The notes beneath the pieces were generated by a model. That model saw only the letters and a program-made list of their open reading frames with translations. It was not told the origin of the DNA and did no database searches. Below are positions 36,472-44,281 of a stretch of DNA of 56,092 nt, piece after piece. Position 1 is the first letter of the stretch, and each line of letters starts with the position of its first letter. The translations under genes and the position numbers were made by a program. Origin of the DNA: an uncultured Collinsella sp. (GTDB taxonomy: Bacteria; Actinomycetota; Coriobacteriia; Coriobacteriales; Coriobacteriaceae). The DNA is taken from the NCBI GenBank assembly GCA_902490405.1, contig CABUDS010000012.1, forward strand, positions 1 to 56,092, written 5' to 3'.

Positions 36472-37140
36472 CTACGCGTCGACCTCCGCGATTTCTTCTG
36501 CGTCTCGCCAAGTTGAAAGGAGCGATGTCGAAAACTCCTTTTCGGTTAGCGTCAAGACATCCTTCACGCAAAAACCTTTCAATTTGTCAGGAAGCCCAAA
36601 ACGCGCTTTTTTCCTAATCGAGCTGGCAACCCGCTTCAACGCGGTCTTGTTCTTGTCCTCGTTGTATACCAAAACAAAGACGCAGTGCTCGCGAAACCAT
36701 CTCGTCCTCTTTCCCCACAGGTCCGAGCAGATCAAAACGCTGTCCTTGCACTTCTCGATGAGGGCGTCCCTTTGGCCAAGATTGATACCAAGCTCTTCGT
36801 CATCCTTGGGATTGAGCCTCTTCCCCAGCGTCTCCTTCAGACTGCCGTTTTTAAATTCGACTAGATATAACGTTTCCCGATCGCAATACAGCGCATCGGC
36901 GGAGCGCGGGAGTTGCATCCACCTATTGACCTTCTTGCAGTAGCATTCTTTAACAGAGTCAAAATTGACAACAGGCAAATCGTCATCCACAAGAGAGACG
37001 CTCCCGTCTCTGGATGTTTTGGAGATGGTCGACGTGCAGTCCCTTAGGATACAGGTCCTGCAACGGGAGCAACCATCGCTGCCATCTGGCACCGCGGGAG
37101 AGTTCGGATGAGGGCAGGAGGCGCACAGGTCGCTACTCAA
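36472..37140 (-). CDS. Putative PD-(D/E)XK-type nuclease with Cys cluster, partner of the ATPase
   Basis: A 222-aa protein with no family I can name. Residues 5-35 hold six cysteines (LCASC, GCSRCRTC, RDC) that could bind zinc or iron-sulfur. Near residues 82-98, ADALYCDRETLYLVEFKNGS fits the D-x(n)-ExK core of PD-(D/E)XK nucleases. I chose TTG 37140 because GGGAGGAG lies seven bases before it; the longer frame to 37170 lacks a site. The start overlaps the ATPase stop by eight bases, so the two are made together. A phage-defence role is inferred from this pairing and the island setting. Confidence 0.6.
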   Translation of the reverse strand: MSSDLCASCPHPNSPAVPDGSDGCSRCRTCILRDCTSTISKTSRDGSVSLVDDDLPVVNFDSVKECYCKKVNRWMQLPRSADALYCDRETLYLVEFKNGSLKETLGKRLNPKDDEELGINLGQRDALIEKCKDSVLICSDLWGKRTRWFREHCVFVLVYNEDKNKTALKRVASSIRKKARFGLPDKLKGFCVKDVLTLTEKEFSTSLLSTWRDAEEIAEVDA

Positions 37141-38431
37141 GGCCGTACTCCTCCCTCTCAAGCGTATCAAAAGGAGCCGCCAGCTTCTCGTAGGCGACCT
37201 CAGTCGAGCCGGTTATATCGGCAAAGCGAGAGCGTCCATCAGTGCAGGTCTCCGCAAGATAATATGAGCACAATCCATCAACAGCGTGCTTCTTAGAATA
37301 CACTTCGATCGCATTCAGGAAATATGGACTATGGGTGCTCATTAAGACGTGCATCCCGAGCTCTTTCTGGAGCAGCACGATTATCTCGGCGAAGGCCAGC
37401 TGCCATGCAGGATGAAGATGAATCTCGGGTTCATCGAGGATAATAGTCCCTCCGGCATCTAGCGCGCCGGACTTCAAGAGCACCTTCATGATGGCGAACG
37501 TCTTCAAGCCAGCAGAAAGGTTCCCAGGCTCCAACCCCCGAGCGAAGCCCTCTTCGAGATACGTAAGGTGACCGCGACTTTCGCTCCTCTCGAAATGCCC
37601 CGGACATAAGGAGGAAACCTTGTCCATGAGAACCTTCAGGTGTCGCTCCTTCGCGATCTCTTCGAACAGCGAGGACTCGCTGTCATCGTTACGGATGGTC
37701 GCCTGAATCAAATCTTGCCGCAGCTCCTCCTGGTGTCCAAGGAGGGGCTTGAACCGAAAAGCGGGGCCGTAGGGTCCTCCGAGAGAATCGATCAGGAACG
37801 GGTCGTCCAGATAATGCGCCCTGAATCGCAAAACCCTCCTATCGTGCACCTCCGCCACCTCGTCACTTGCAACCGAGAAAACCGTAGATGCGTCCTTTAT
37901 CTGGAGTTCGACCTTCCCGGGCTCTTCGCCGAAAACCGAATTGATCTGGCCGTTGAACTCGCTTCGGAACCTGTTTGTCGCAATCGCACGAAATACCTCA
38001 TCATCGGAGATATCCATGATCTCGATAATCTGATCGGCAACTCCTGCTACGCCATTCGTGAAATCGGATTCGATCTCACGGGAGATCTCCTCCCCGTAAT
38101 ACTCCTTTATCTCATCAATAAGCTCGTCCCTCGTGCACTCGCCCGAAAAAACCCTGTCGATGAAACTATTCATTCTTCCAGCAGTTCGCCTGTGGCGAGA
38201 CGTGGAGTCGAGAGGGCTTCCCACATATGCCTTCCTGATGGCGCGCTCAACACTATTGCGCCTCATGCGGTCGATTTTGTTCTCCGAATCGGACATGCTG
38301 TTGAAGGCCGCATAAAGCGCTTTTCCAACCGTGCTTTTCCCCGTCCCGTTCTCCCCGGCGATCACGGCAATACCATTAATCTCGATATCGGCCTCAGCGA
38401 CCCTGCCGATGTTTTTCATCTTGATTTTCAA
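37133..38431 (-). CDS. AAA/ABC-like ATPase (OLD/PtuA-like), defence-type pair
   Basis: A 432-aa SMC/ABC-like ATPase. Walker A is GENGTGKST near residue 30, Walker B is GTIILDEPEIHLHP near 345 and STHSPYFLN follows. A signature-like LSAGLKTF precedes Walker B. The centre (residues 60-270) is helical and not recognisable. Proteins of this kind act with a nuclease in systems such as Septu, or alone as OLD nucleases; no Toprim domain is seen here. The start is TTG 38431 (GGTGAT upstream); ATG 38419 is an alternative. Confidence 0.75.
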   Translation of the reverse strand: MKIKMKNIGRVAEADIEINGIAVIAGENGTGKSTVGKALYAAFNSMSDSENKIDRMRRNSVERAIRKAYVGSPLDSTSRHRRTAGRMNSFIDRVFSGECTRDELIDEIKEYYGEEISREIESDFTNGVAGVADQIIEIMDISDDEVFRAIATNRFRSEFNGQINSVFGEEPGKVELQIKDASTVFSVASDEVAEVHDRRVLRFRAHYLDDPFLIDSLGGPYGPAFRFKPLLGHQEELRQDLIQATIRNDDSESSLFEEIAKERHLKVLMDKVSSLCPGHFERSESRGHLTYLEEGFARGLEPGNLSAGLKTFAIMKVLLKSGALDAGGTIILDEPEIHLHPAWQLAFAEIIVLLQKELGMHVLMSTHSPYFLNAIEVYSKKHAVDGLCSYYLAETCTDGRSRFADITGSTEVAYEKLAAPFDTLEREEYGLE

Positions 38432-38512
38432 TGCATATCACCAGCTCTAAACTCGCGAGACTCAATAGCTCGATTATCGCACAGAGAGATCGACTTCTCG
38501 AGGACTCCCTAA

Positions 38513-38635
38513 ATGGAACGCGCGGTGAGGACATGGCTCGCCGCCGTCCGCTTCGCGTTCGCGCGGGGGAAGGTGACGACCAGGGACCTCTCCGGGCTCA
38601 TCGAGAGGAGCGCCAGATTCTCCTCGTCCATTTGA
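38513..38635 (+). other. Short open frame, possibly an element fragment
   Basis: A 40-codon frame (MERAVRTWLAAVRF and onward, ending RFSSSI) has coding-like GC-rich codons but no ribosome-binding site. It sits beside an IS3 fragment and may be the 5' end of a lost gene. I do not recognise it. Confidence 0.3.
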
Positions 38636-38724
38636 ACTGTATCGTATTCAAGGACACTTGACTTAGAGGAATGGCGTTGAGCGGCGATAATCGTTTCAGC
38701 GCCAAAAAGAAAGGAGTGTCAGTC

Positions 38725-38952
38725 ATGGCAGACGGGCCCTCCTACACAGCGGGGTACCGCGCCGAGGCCGCAGACTTCGCCGCCGCGTCGGGGAAGCCCA
38801 TCGCCCAAGTGGCAGCCGACCTCGGCATCAACGAGAAGACCCTGGGAAGATGGGTGACGGTCAGGAAGAAGGAGCTGACCAACCACCCGGTCGCGGCGGC
38901 CGCAAGTGCATGCGCGAGCTCGAGCTCGAGAACGAGTTCCTAAAAAGCCCCG
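38725..38952 (+). pseudogene. IS3-family orfA fragment with frameshift
   Basis: The frame from ATG 38725 (site GAAAGGAG) encodes YRAEAADFAAASGKPIAQVA and ADLGINEKTLGRW, a typical orfA helix-turn-helix. After NHPV a frameshift is needed to read the expected KCMRELELENEFLK. The rest of orfA and all of orfB are gone. Confidence 0.75.
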
Positions 38953-39007
38953 ACCTCACATTGGAGGCCGGGGCCAGTAGATTTTTGGGACATGTCTAGA
39001 AATCTAC
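38948..39007. repeat. Two adjacent stem-loops downstream of the IS3 fragment
   Basis: CCCCGACCTC-acattg-GAGGCCGGGG (38948-38973) is followed by GTAGATTT (38977-38984) pairing with AAATCTAC (39000-39007). They may be IS ends. No gene lies in 38953-39087. Confidence 0.55.
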
Positions 39008-39040
39008 CCATGCAGGAAGCGGCATGTGCCGAGCATGTCG

Positions 39041-39078
39041 CGTGCTAGGTTTTGAGGCATGCCACAAAACCTAGCACG
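39041..39078 (-). terminator. Stem-loop at the 3' end of galE
   Basis: CGTGCTAGGTTTTG and CAAAACCTAGCACG are a perfect 14-bp stem around a loop containing GGCATGCC. It lies ten bases past the galE stop. It lacks a T-run, so termination is uncertain. Confidence 0.55.
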
Positions 39079-39087
39079 GGGGAGTGG

Positions 39088-40149
39088 CTACTCGGCGTCG
39101 GCGAAGCCGTTGGGGTTATGGCTCTGCCAATTCCAGCTGTCGCGGCACATGTCCGCGATGTCGTACTGGGCCTTCCAGCCCATCATGCGTTCGGCCTTGG
39201 AGGCATCGCACCAGTTGGCGGCGATATCGCCGGCACGGCGCTCGCGAATCACGTAGGGCAGCTCCTTGCCGCAGGCCTTGGAGAAGGCGGCGACGACCTC
39301 GAGTACCGAGGTGCCGGTGCCGGTGCCCAGGTTAAAGATCTCGACGCCGGTCTTGCCGTTCATCCAGTTGAGGGCGGCAACGTGACCGGATGCCAGGTCG
39401 CACACGTGGATGTAGTCGCGCACGCCGGTGCCGTCGGGGGTGGGGTAGTCGTTGCCAAAGACCTGAACGGCCTCGAGCTTACCGACGGCGACCTGGGCGA
39501 CGTAGGGCACCAGGTTGTTGGGGATGCCCTTGGGGTCCTCGCCGATCAGGCCCGACGGATGGGCACCGATGGGATTGAAATAACGGAGCAGCACGACGTC
39601 CCACTCGGGGTCGGCGGTGTGGACGTCCATGAGGATCTGCTCAATCATCCACTTGGTCCAACCATAGGGGTTGGTCGCGGGCTTCTTGGGGTCTTCCTCG
39701 GTGACGGGCGGATTGTCCGGATCGCCGTAGACGGTCGAAGAGCTCGAGAAGATGATGGACTTACAGCCGTGGTTGCGCATGACATCGATGAGCACCAGGG
39801 TGTTCTCGATATTGTTGTGGTAGTACTCGACGGGCTTGCTCACCGACTCGCCAACGGCCTTAAAGCCGGCGAAGTGGATGACGCGGTCGATCTGGTGGGT
39901 ATCGAAGATCTTGTTCATCGCATCGCGGTCGAGCACGTTGGCCTCGTAGAAGGTGAGGTTCTTGGCGGCCTCGTCGCCCACGATGGTCTTGACGCGGTCG
40001 ATGGCAACGGCGCTGGAGTTGGAGAGGTCATCGACGACGACAACCTGGTAGCCACCCTCGAGCAGCTGAACGACGGTGTGCGAGCCGATAAAGCCGGCGC
40101 CGCCGGTAACGAGGACGCAGGTGTCTTTGGGGTCGAGTGCTTTGGACAT
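39088..40149 (-). CDS. galE: UDP-glucose 4-epimerase
   Basis: GalE interconverts UDP-glucose and UDP-galactose for galactose use and surface glycans. The NAD-binding GGAGFIGSH is near residue 15, the serine segment SSSTVYG near 125, and the catalytic YGWTK (YxxxK) near 155. I chose ATG 40149, with TAGGAG upstream; the frame continues 21 codons further without a site. The length is 353 aa. It marks the right border of the accessory island. Confidence 0.95.
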   Translation of the reverse strand: MSKALDPKDTCVLVTGGAGFIGSHTVVQLLEGGYQVVVVDDLSNSSAVAIDRVKTIVGDEAAKNLTFYEANVLDRDAMNKIFDTHQIDRVIHFAGFKAVGESVSKPVEYYHNNIENTLVLIDVMRNHGCKSIIFSSSSTVYGDPDNPPVTEEDPKKPATNPYGWTKWMIEQILMDVHTADPEWDVVLLRYFNPIGAHPSGLIGEDPKGIPNNLVPYVAQVAVGKLEAVQVFGNDYPTPDGTGVRDYIHVCDLASGHVAALNWMNGKTGVEIFNLGTGTGTSVLEVVAAFSKACGKELPYVIRERRAGDIAANWCDASKAERMMGWKAQYDIADMCRDSWNWQSHNPNGFADAE

Positions 40150-40417
40150 GTAGTCTCCTATCGAATCAGGAACACTTCTTGAGGGGAGTATAGCGCAGCT
40201 GGGGGCGCCCAAAACACGCGGGGCAGGAAAACCAGAGGATTGATGTTAACGTACTCATAGGGTGTTATTTGCATAATCCTTACCTTTGGTGTGGGACGTA
40301 TTTGCGAGCCGCTGACCATGCTTTTCCAGCCGTTCGTGGAAATAGTTGGGACAAGCGCGATGTGCGTTAATATGTTTGAGTTGAGCGACATATAAATAAG
40401 CATGTAACGGAGTACAT

Positions 40418-41623
40418 ATGTCACCAAACAACGATTCCATCTTTACGCAGGAGCTTTCGCGCCGCACTGCCCTTAAGGCTCTTTTCGGCGCCGCTTCTGC
40501 GGCTGTTCTTTTTGGCCTGCCCGCCCGCGCCCATGCGGCTGAGGCCAGTCAAGAAACCACCGACAAACTGAATGCCGCCCAGGCCCAGCTCGACGAGGTC
40601 CAGGCTCAGCTCGACAGCATTGCCAATGAGTACGCGGCGCTCGCCAACAAGAATGCCCAGACCCTCAACGACATCGAGAATGTCCAGGGCAAGATTGACG
40701 ACACGCAGGCCCAGATCGATGAAAAGAAGGCCGAGCTCAAGAAGAAGCGCAACGACCTTTCCGATCGCGTGGCCGCCAGCTACAAGTCCGGCGGTACGAA
40801 CATCCTGTCGCTGCTGCTGGCCTCTGGCTCGTTTGAGGAACTCGTCGCCAACGCGCATTACGTTGAGAAGATCAACAAGAGCGACCGCGATGCCATCGAG
40901 GATATCCAGACGATTCAGGCTGAGCTCGACGCGCAGAAGACCGAGCTCGAAGCACAAAAGGCCAACCTGGAGAAACTCAAGGACCAGCAGACGGCTCAGA
41001 TGCAGGATATGCAGGCCAAGCAGCAAGAAGTCCAGACCGTGCTGAACGGTCTTTCCGACGACGTCAAGGAGCTCATGGCTCAGCGCGATTCCGAGATTCT
41101 CGCTGCCGCCCAGGCCGAGGAGGCCGCTAGGAAGGCCGCCGCTGCCGCGGCCGCCGCGAACAAGAACAATTCCTACTCGGGTGGTTCGAGCTCGGGCGGT
41201 GGATCGTATGCGCCCGGAACTCCGCAGCAGAATGCTGGCTCGGGCAAGCAGCAGGCCGTCGTCAACGCGTGCTACTCCACGCCTTCGCCGGGTCAGAACT
41301 GGTGCGCGGCGTGGGTTACCAATGTCTTCCGCAATGCCGGCGTGGGCTATTTTGGCGGCAACGCGTGTGACATGTTCAACGCCTGGTGCTATAGCTCCGA
41401 CCGCTCGGCGCTGCAGGTGGGCATGATCGTGGCCGATTCCTCGCACAGCGGCACGGGTGCTCCGGGCCTTATCTACGGTCATGTGGGTATCTACGTTGGC
41501 GGCGGCATCGTAATGAGCAACGAGGGCGCCATTACGTCTAAGTCGCTTGATTCGTTCATTAGCTTTTATGGTACTGGCTCTGGCGTGCGTTGGGGCTGGC
41601 TTGGCGGTATTGCGCTGTCGTAA
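40418..41623 (+). CDS. Tat-exported coiled-coil CHAP-domain cell-wall hydrolase
   Basis: A 401-aa secreted protein. The N-terminus has a Tat-type signal (SRRTALKALFGAASAAVLFG, then ARAHA). Residues 42-245 are a long heptad coiled coil like those of CwlO/PcsB-type hydrolases, ending in an alanine run. A Gly/Ser-rich linker follows. Residues 285-400 are a CHAP domain with the catalytic Cys in QNWCAAWV and His in YGHVGIYVGGG. It probably cleaves peptidoglycan peptides during division. The site is CGGAG. Confidence 0.88.
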   Translation: MSPNNDSIFTQELSRRTALKALFGAASAAVLFGLPARAHAAEASQETTDKLNAAQAQLDEVQAQLDSIANEYAALANKNAQTLNDIENVQGKIDDTQAQIDEKKAELKKKRNDLSDRVAASYKSGGTNILSLLLASGSFEELVANAHYVEKINKSDRDAIEDIQTIQAELDAQKTELEAQKANLEKLKDQQTAQMQDMQAKQQEVQTVLNGLSDDVKELMAQRDSEILAAAQAEEAARKAAAAAAAANKNNSYSGGSSSGGGSYAPGTPQQNAGSGKQQAVVNACYSTPSPGQNWCAAWVTNVFRNAGVGYFGGNACDMFNAWCYSSDRSALQVGMIVADSSHSGTGAPGLIYGHVGIYVGGGIVMSNEGAITSKSLDSFISFYGTGSGVRWGWLGGIALS

Positions 41624-41631
41624 AGCCGACT

Positions 41632-41767
41632 GGGCCGCGTGCCCGCCCGCAATATATTTGATTGCCTGCTCGGGCAGTCCTGCGCAAGACGAAGGCCACA
41701 TTAAGTGGCCTTCTTTGCGTGCGGAACTCGCGATCAATCAAATATATTGCGGGCGGGCACGCGGCCC
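41632..41767. repeat. Family-1 palindromic element, copy 4
   Basis: Arms of 33 bp (41632-41664 and 41735-41767) are perfectly complementary and unrelated to those of the other copies. The core (41665-41734) again begins CCTGCTC and ends GTGCGGAACTCGCGAT, with inner hairpin GAAGGCCAC-attaa-GTGGCCTTC. It begins eight bases after the CHAP gene stop. Confidence 0.9.
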
Positions 41768-41820
41768 TCTCGGGTTCGGGGCGCTACGCACCGGATTGGT
41801 TGTCTGAATAAAAGAAAGTG

Positions 41821-41847
41821 AAGGCCCCTTTCGGGGCCTTCTTTTTT
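41821..41847 (-). terminator. Terminator of murB (bidirectional)
   Basis: AAGGCCCC-tttc-GGGGCCTT has a T-run on the plus side (CTTTTTT) and A-rich sequence on the other. It can stop murB transcripts and any read-through from the left. Confidence 0.85.
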
Positions 41848-42808
41848 AGAGGAATTCGCCGACTCGGTGGACTTCGGGTTCGAGGTCTACGTCGAATTGG
41901 TTTTTGACGGTTGTTTGGATGTGGCGGATGAGTTCGTCGACGTCGGCGGCGGTGGCGTGGTCGGCGTTGACGATGAAGCCGCAGTGCTTTTCGCTCACCT
42001 GCGCGCCGCCGATGGCGTGTCCTCGCAGGCCGGCGTCCATGATGAGCTTGCCGGCAAAGTAGCCCTCGGGGCGCTTGAAGGTGGAGCCGGCACTCGGCAT
42101 GTCGAGCGGCTGCTTGTCCTCGCGGCGCTGGTGGTAGTCGTCCATGTCGGCCTTGATCATCGCGGCGTTGCCCGGGGCGAGATTGAAAGTGGCCGAAAGC
42201 ACGACGAAACCGTCGTCGGCAATGCGGCTCTTGCGATAGCCCAGGTTGAGCTCATCGACATCGAACTCAATAATGTTGCCGCTGCCGCGGGTGCCGTCGT
42301 CGAGCATGCGGGCGGGCTTGTAGACGCGCACAGACTCCAGCACATCGGCCATGCAGGCGCCATAGGCGCCGGCGTTCATATAACAGGCGCCGCCGACCGA
42401 TCCGGGGATGCCCGAGATGGGCTCCATGCCGGTGAGGCCGGCCTCGGCTGCCGTCGCGGCGACATCGGAAAGCAAGGCGCCGGCTGCTGCCGTGACGTGC
42501 GTGCCGTTGACCGTAATGTCGGAGAGGCCCTCGCCCAACGCCACGACGACGCCGCGGATGCCCTTGTCGCCGACGAGTAGGTCGGAGCCGTTGCCCACGA
42601 TGGTGAGGGGCAGGTCGCAGCGATAACAGGTGTCAAGCGTGGCGACGAGGCCCTGCTCGGTGTCGGGCGTGACAAAGACGTCGGCCGGGCCGCCGATCTT
42701 AAACGTGGTGTGGTCGCGCATGGGCTCGCTCATCAACACGTTGTCCTCGCCGGCAACACCGGCGAGCGCGCAGAGCAGGTCCTCGTTAAAAAAGTCATTC
42801 TCGTGCAT
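41846..42808 (-). CDS. murB: UDP-N-acetylenolpyruvoylglucosamine reductase
   Basis: MurB reduces the enolpyruvyl group to make UDP-MurNAc, using FAD and NADPH, in peptidoglycan synthesis. FAD-binding segments FKIGGPADVF and LTIVGNGSDLLV, then GIPGSVGGACYMNAGAYG, and the active-site AGSTFKRPEG are seen. I chose ATG 42808 (AAGGCGGAT upstream), giving 320 aa; the open frame reaches 42898 through a palindrome. Confidence 0.95.
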   Translation of the reverse strand: MHENDFFNEDLLCALAGVAGEDNVLMSEPMRDHTTFKIGGPADVFVTPDTEQGLVATLDTCYRCDLPLTIVGNGSDLLVGDKGIRGVVVALGEGLSDITVNGTHVTAAAGALLSDVAATAAEAGLTGMEPISGIPGSVGGACYMNAGAYGACMADVLESVRVYKPARMLDDGTRGSGNIIEFDVDELNLGYRKSRIADDGFVVLSATFNLAPGNAAMIKADMDDYHQRREDKQPLDMPSAGSTFKRPEGYFAGKLIMDAGLRGHAIGGAQVSEKHCGFIVNADHATAADVDELIRHIQTTVKNQFDVDLEPEVHRVGEFL

Positions 42809-42875
42809 ACGAATATCCGCCTTATGGTGGTCGTTTTCATCAATCGAATGCAATATACCCCACCCGGATGGATTT

Positions 42876-42937
42876 GGTGCAAAGTAACCTGACCCCAATG
42901 CATCACATGGTGCAAAGGGGCCAGGTTACTTTGCACC
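42876..42937. repeat. 21-bp inverted repeat between murB and lacI
   Basis: GGTGCAAAGTAACCTGACCCC (42876-42896) and its complement at 42917-42937 differ at one position. The loop repeats TGGTGCAAAG in direct orientation. It lies between two divergent genes, so it could be an operator or an mRNA hairpin; nothing else is seen there. Confidence 0.75.
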
Positions 42938-43048
42938 AATCACGGCGGTAAAACAGCCGTCTACCGGATTGGTAAAGTGTTTATCATCGAGGTAGAGGGA
43001 CGGTCGCTATACTTTCAAGAGATTGCGCGAATACTCGGAAGGAGCGAG

Positions 43049-44077
43049 ATGGGCAACAAAGTCACCCTCAAGCAGATCGCCCAGGAGGTGGGGCTTTCCC
43101 CTTCGTCGGTCTCGCTTGTTCTCAACAATCGGCCTTGTCGCATCTCGGAAGAAAACCGCAAGCTCATCAAGGAGGTCGCGGCGCGCAACCACTATGTTCC
43201 CAACCAGATTGCGCGCAGCCTGGTCATGCGCGAGTCACGCACCCTGGGCCTTATCGTCCCCAACATCGAGAGCCGCTTTTTTGCCTCACTTGCCGGTAGC
43301 TTGGAAAAGCGCTGCCGCGAGGACGGCTATGCGCTCTTTATTACCAGCTCGGGCGGAAGCGCCGACGACGACTTGGAACTGCTGCGCCAGCTGGTGACGC
43401 GCGGCGTCGATGGTGTCTTCCTGGTGGTAGGCGACGAGTTCTCGGACGACCGTGCCCTGCGCGAAGAGGTCAGCCATCTACCCATCCCTGCCGTGATGGT
43501 CGACCGCGCCATTGAGGGGCTCGAGTGCGACAAGGTGATGTTCGACCACGAGATGGGTGGCTATATGGCTACCCGCTATCTGATCGAGCAGGGCCACCGT
43601 CGCATTGCCTGCTTGGTTAATGCGCGTCGTTCCAATACGGGTCGCAAGCGACTTGCCGGCTATGAGCGCGCGCTGCGCGAGGTTGGCCTGCCTATCGACG
43701 CGCGTTTGGAGTTTGAGAGCGAGTACTACATTCCGAGCGCCTACGAGGCCTCGGAGGCGGTGCTCGCAACCGACGCCACTGCCGTGTTCGCAAGCTCGGA
43801 CAACATTGCCCTCGGTTTGCTCAAGCGATTGCACGAGATGGGGAAGAGCATCCCGGGCGATATTTCGGTGGTGAGCTATGACAACTCGGCGGCCGACGTT
43901 CTCTTTGAGCCGGCGCTGACCGCCATTGAGCAGGATCCTGGTGTCCTCGCGGAACATGCTTTTGGCTGCATGTCCAAGCGTCTTGCCGGTAGGGGCGGCA
44001 GGCGTGCCGAAGAGGTCGTCCTGGAGCCGGCGCTTATCGTTAAGGGCAGCGTGCTCGAACTTACTAAACATAACTAA
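43049..44077 (+). CDS. LacI-family transcriptional regulator
   Basis: The N-terminal helix-turn-helix VTLKQIAQEVGLSPSSVSLV and hinge RNHYVPNQIARSL are clear, followed by a periplasmic-binding-like sensor domain (LGLIVPNIESRFFA; VFASSDNIALGLL). ATG 43049 has GGAAGGAG upstream. The length is 342 aa. It lies directly before xfp, whose promoter carries two AAAACGTTTT palindromes, the symmetric kind that LacI proteins bind. Confidence 0.92.
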   Translation: MGNKVTLKQIAQEVGLSPSSVSLVLNNRPCRISEENRKLIKEVAARNHYVPNQIARSLVMRESRTLGLIVPNIESRFFASLAGSLEKRCREDGYALFITSSGGSADDDLELLRQLVTRGVDGVFLVVGDEFSDDRALREEVSHLPIPAVMVDRAIEGLECDKVMFDHEMGGYMATRYLIEQGHRRIACLVNARRSNTGRKRLAGYERALREVGLPIDARLEFESEYYIPSAYEASEAVLATDATAVFASSDNIALGLLKRLHEMGKSIPGDISVVSYDNSAADVLFEPALTAIEQDPGVLAEHAFGCMSKRLAGRGGRRAEEVVLEPALIVKGSVLELTKHN

Positions 44078-44180
44078 ACACGTTTATCAATTTGCAGAGA
44101 CCGAATGTGGAGCACCTGTGGCAGACAATGCCGCAGGTGAATGTCGCGTTTTGTTGATCGATGTGATTGATAAGGGTGAT

Positions 44181-44223
44181 AAAACGTTTTTTCACCATGA
44201 TAAAACGTTTTAGGAAATATACT
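44181..44223 (+). promoter_or_regulatory. xfp promoter region with twin LacI-type operators
   Basis: AAAACGTTTT occurs at 44181-44190 and 44202-44211, exactly 21 bp apart, or two helical turns. Both are preceded by TGAT. The -10 box is TATACT (44218-44223); the second palindrome fills the spacer before it. A LacI dimer pair on one DNA face would block the polymerase. Confidence 0.7.
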
Positions 44224-44281
44224 GGTCCCAACGAAAGGTTGCCGTATTGGAGGGTGACCGCACAGCGAAGGGACATAAACA

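Noticed and set aside
35775..36516. Several short open frames as separate small genes
   Set aside because: Together they read as pieces of one broken transposase with frameshifts.
39052..40182. Long open frame opposite galE
   Set aside because: It is the antisense shadow of a well-supported gene with strong codon bias. Similar long shadows opposite glgP, malK, xfp and the binding protein were dropped for the same reason.
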